DNA of 14,576 bases, taken from the NCBI GenBank assembly GCA_019241095.1, contig JAFAXJ010000022.1, positions 1-14,576 of the forward strand. The letters run 5' to 3'. The position numbers and the translations under genes are program-made. Of the stretch, positions 14,521-14,576 are shown piece after piece. The DNA is from Verrucomicrobiota bacterium (lineage in GTDB: Bacteria > Verrucomicrobiota > Verrucomicrobiia > Chthoniobacterales > JAFAMB01). Positions within the stretch are counted from its first letter, which is position 1. Every line of letters begins with the position of its first letter. The notes below the pieces were generated by a model, which saw only the letters and a list, made by a program, of their open reading frames with translations, was not told where the DNA came from and did not search any database.

Positions 14521-14576
14521 CTATTTTTTCCGCTCACTCTCTTCGATCAGTTTCCAAAAACCGGCATGTTGCTGGA
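14521..14576 (-). CDS. C-terminal end of an unidentified gene
   Basis: A minus-strand frame entering from the right edge reads QQHAGFWKLIEESERKK and then TAG (14523-14521). The two other minus-strand frames are closed by TGA within this stretch. A charged, helical tail ending in EESERKK is typical of a protein C-terminus, and the 50-base gap to the aminotransferase start is ordinary operon spacing. Seventeen residues do not allow identification. Confidence 0.4.
   Translation of the reverse strand, partial: QQHAGFWKLIEESERKK

Noticed and set aside
1..14576. CRISPR arrays, tRNA or rRNA genes, insertion sequences, phage or defence genes
   Set aside because: I saw no spaced direct repeats, cloverleaf-like sequence, transposase motifs or terminal inverted repeats; every long gene is a chromosomal housekeeping or membrane protein.

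Overview
This is a bacterial chromosome segment of ordinary housekeeping genes, about half G+C by eye, with tight operon packing and several 4-base ATGA stop/start overlaps. Nothing in it looks like a phage, an insertion sequence, a CRISPR array or a tRNA/rRNA gene. The gene styles (threonine synthase, the M24 peptidase, the long Nudix box) remind me of soil Verrucomicrobiota or related PVC/Acidobacteria lineages. That placement is from memory only and is weak.

Layout. At the left edge a minus-strand pair (1-1641) holds a GTG-started CrtI/CrtD-type carotenoid desaturase followed by the first 55 codons of a membrane protein, probably a second carotenoid enzyme. A 131-bp divergent region separates it from the only convincing plus-strand gene, an M24 Xaa-Pro-type peptidase (1773-2903). 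A 321-bp convergent spacer with a small perfect hairpin follows. The rest (3225-14576) is a minus-strand run. In transcription order, right to left, it is: the tail of an unidentified gene, a class V aminotransferase, hom, thrC, lysC, a decayed short-chain dehydrogenase, purU, a 337-bp spacer with a candidate promoter, argH, a Nudix hydrolase, tatC, miaB and a six-helix membrane protein of unknown function.

How the genes work together. lysC, hom and thrC give the entry kinase, homoserine dehydrogenase and final synthase of threonine biosynthesis, joined by ATGA overlaps and likely translated in a coupled way. LysC also feeds lysine and methionine. purU hydrolyses 10-formyl-tetrahydrofolate, linking to one-carbon balance. 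argH completes arginine synthesis. It leads a second coupled unit with an ADP-ribose-type Nudix enzyme (11-bp overlap) and the Tat translocase core TatC (4-bp overlap), then miaB (tRNA ms2i6A37 synthesis), whose stop overlaps the start of the membrane protein.

I found no clear new biological system. The items most worth a look are the frameshifted SDR relic between lysC and purU, a Cys-rich insertion in ThrC, a lengthened Nudix box, the unknown membrane protein coupled to miaB, a possible leaderless start for the M24 peptidase, and a 48-codon open frame in the argH upstream region.
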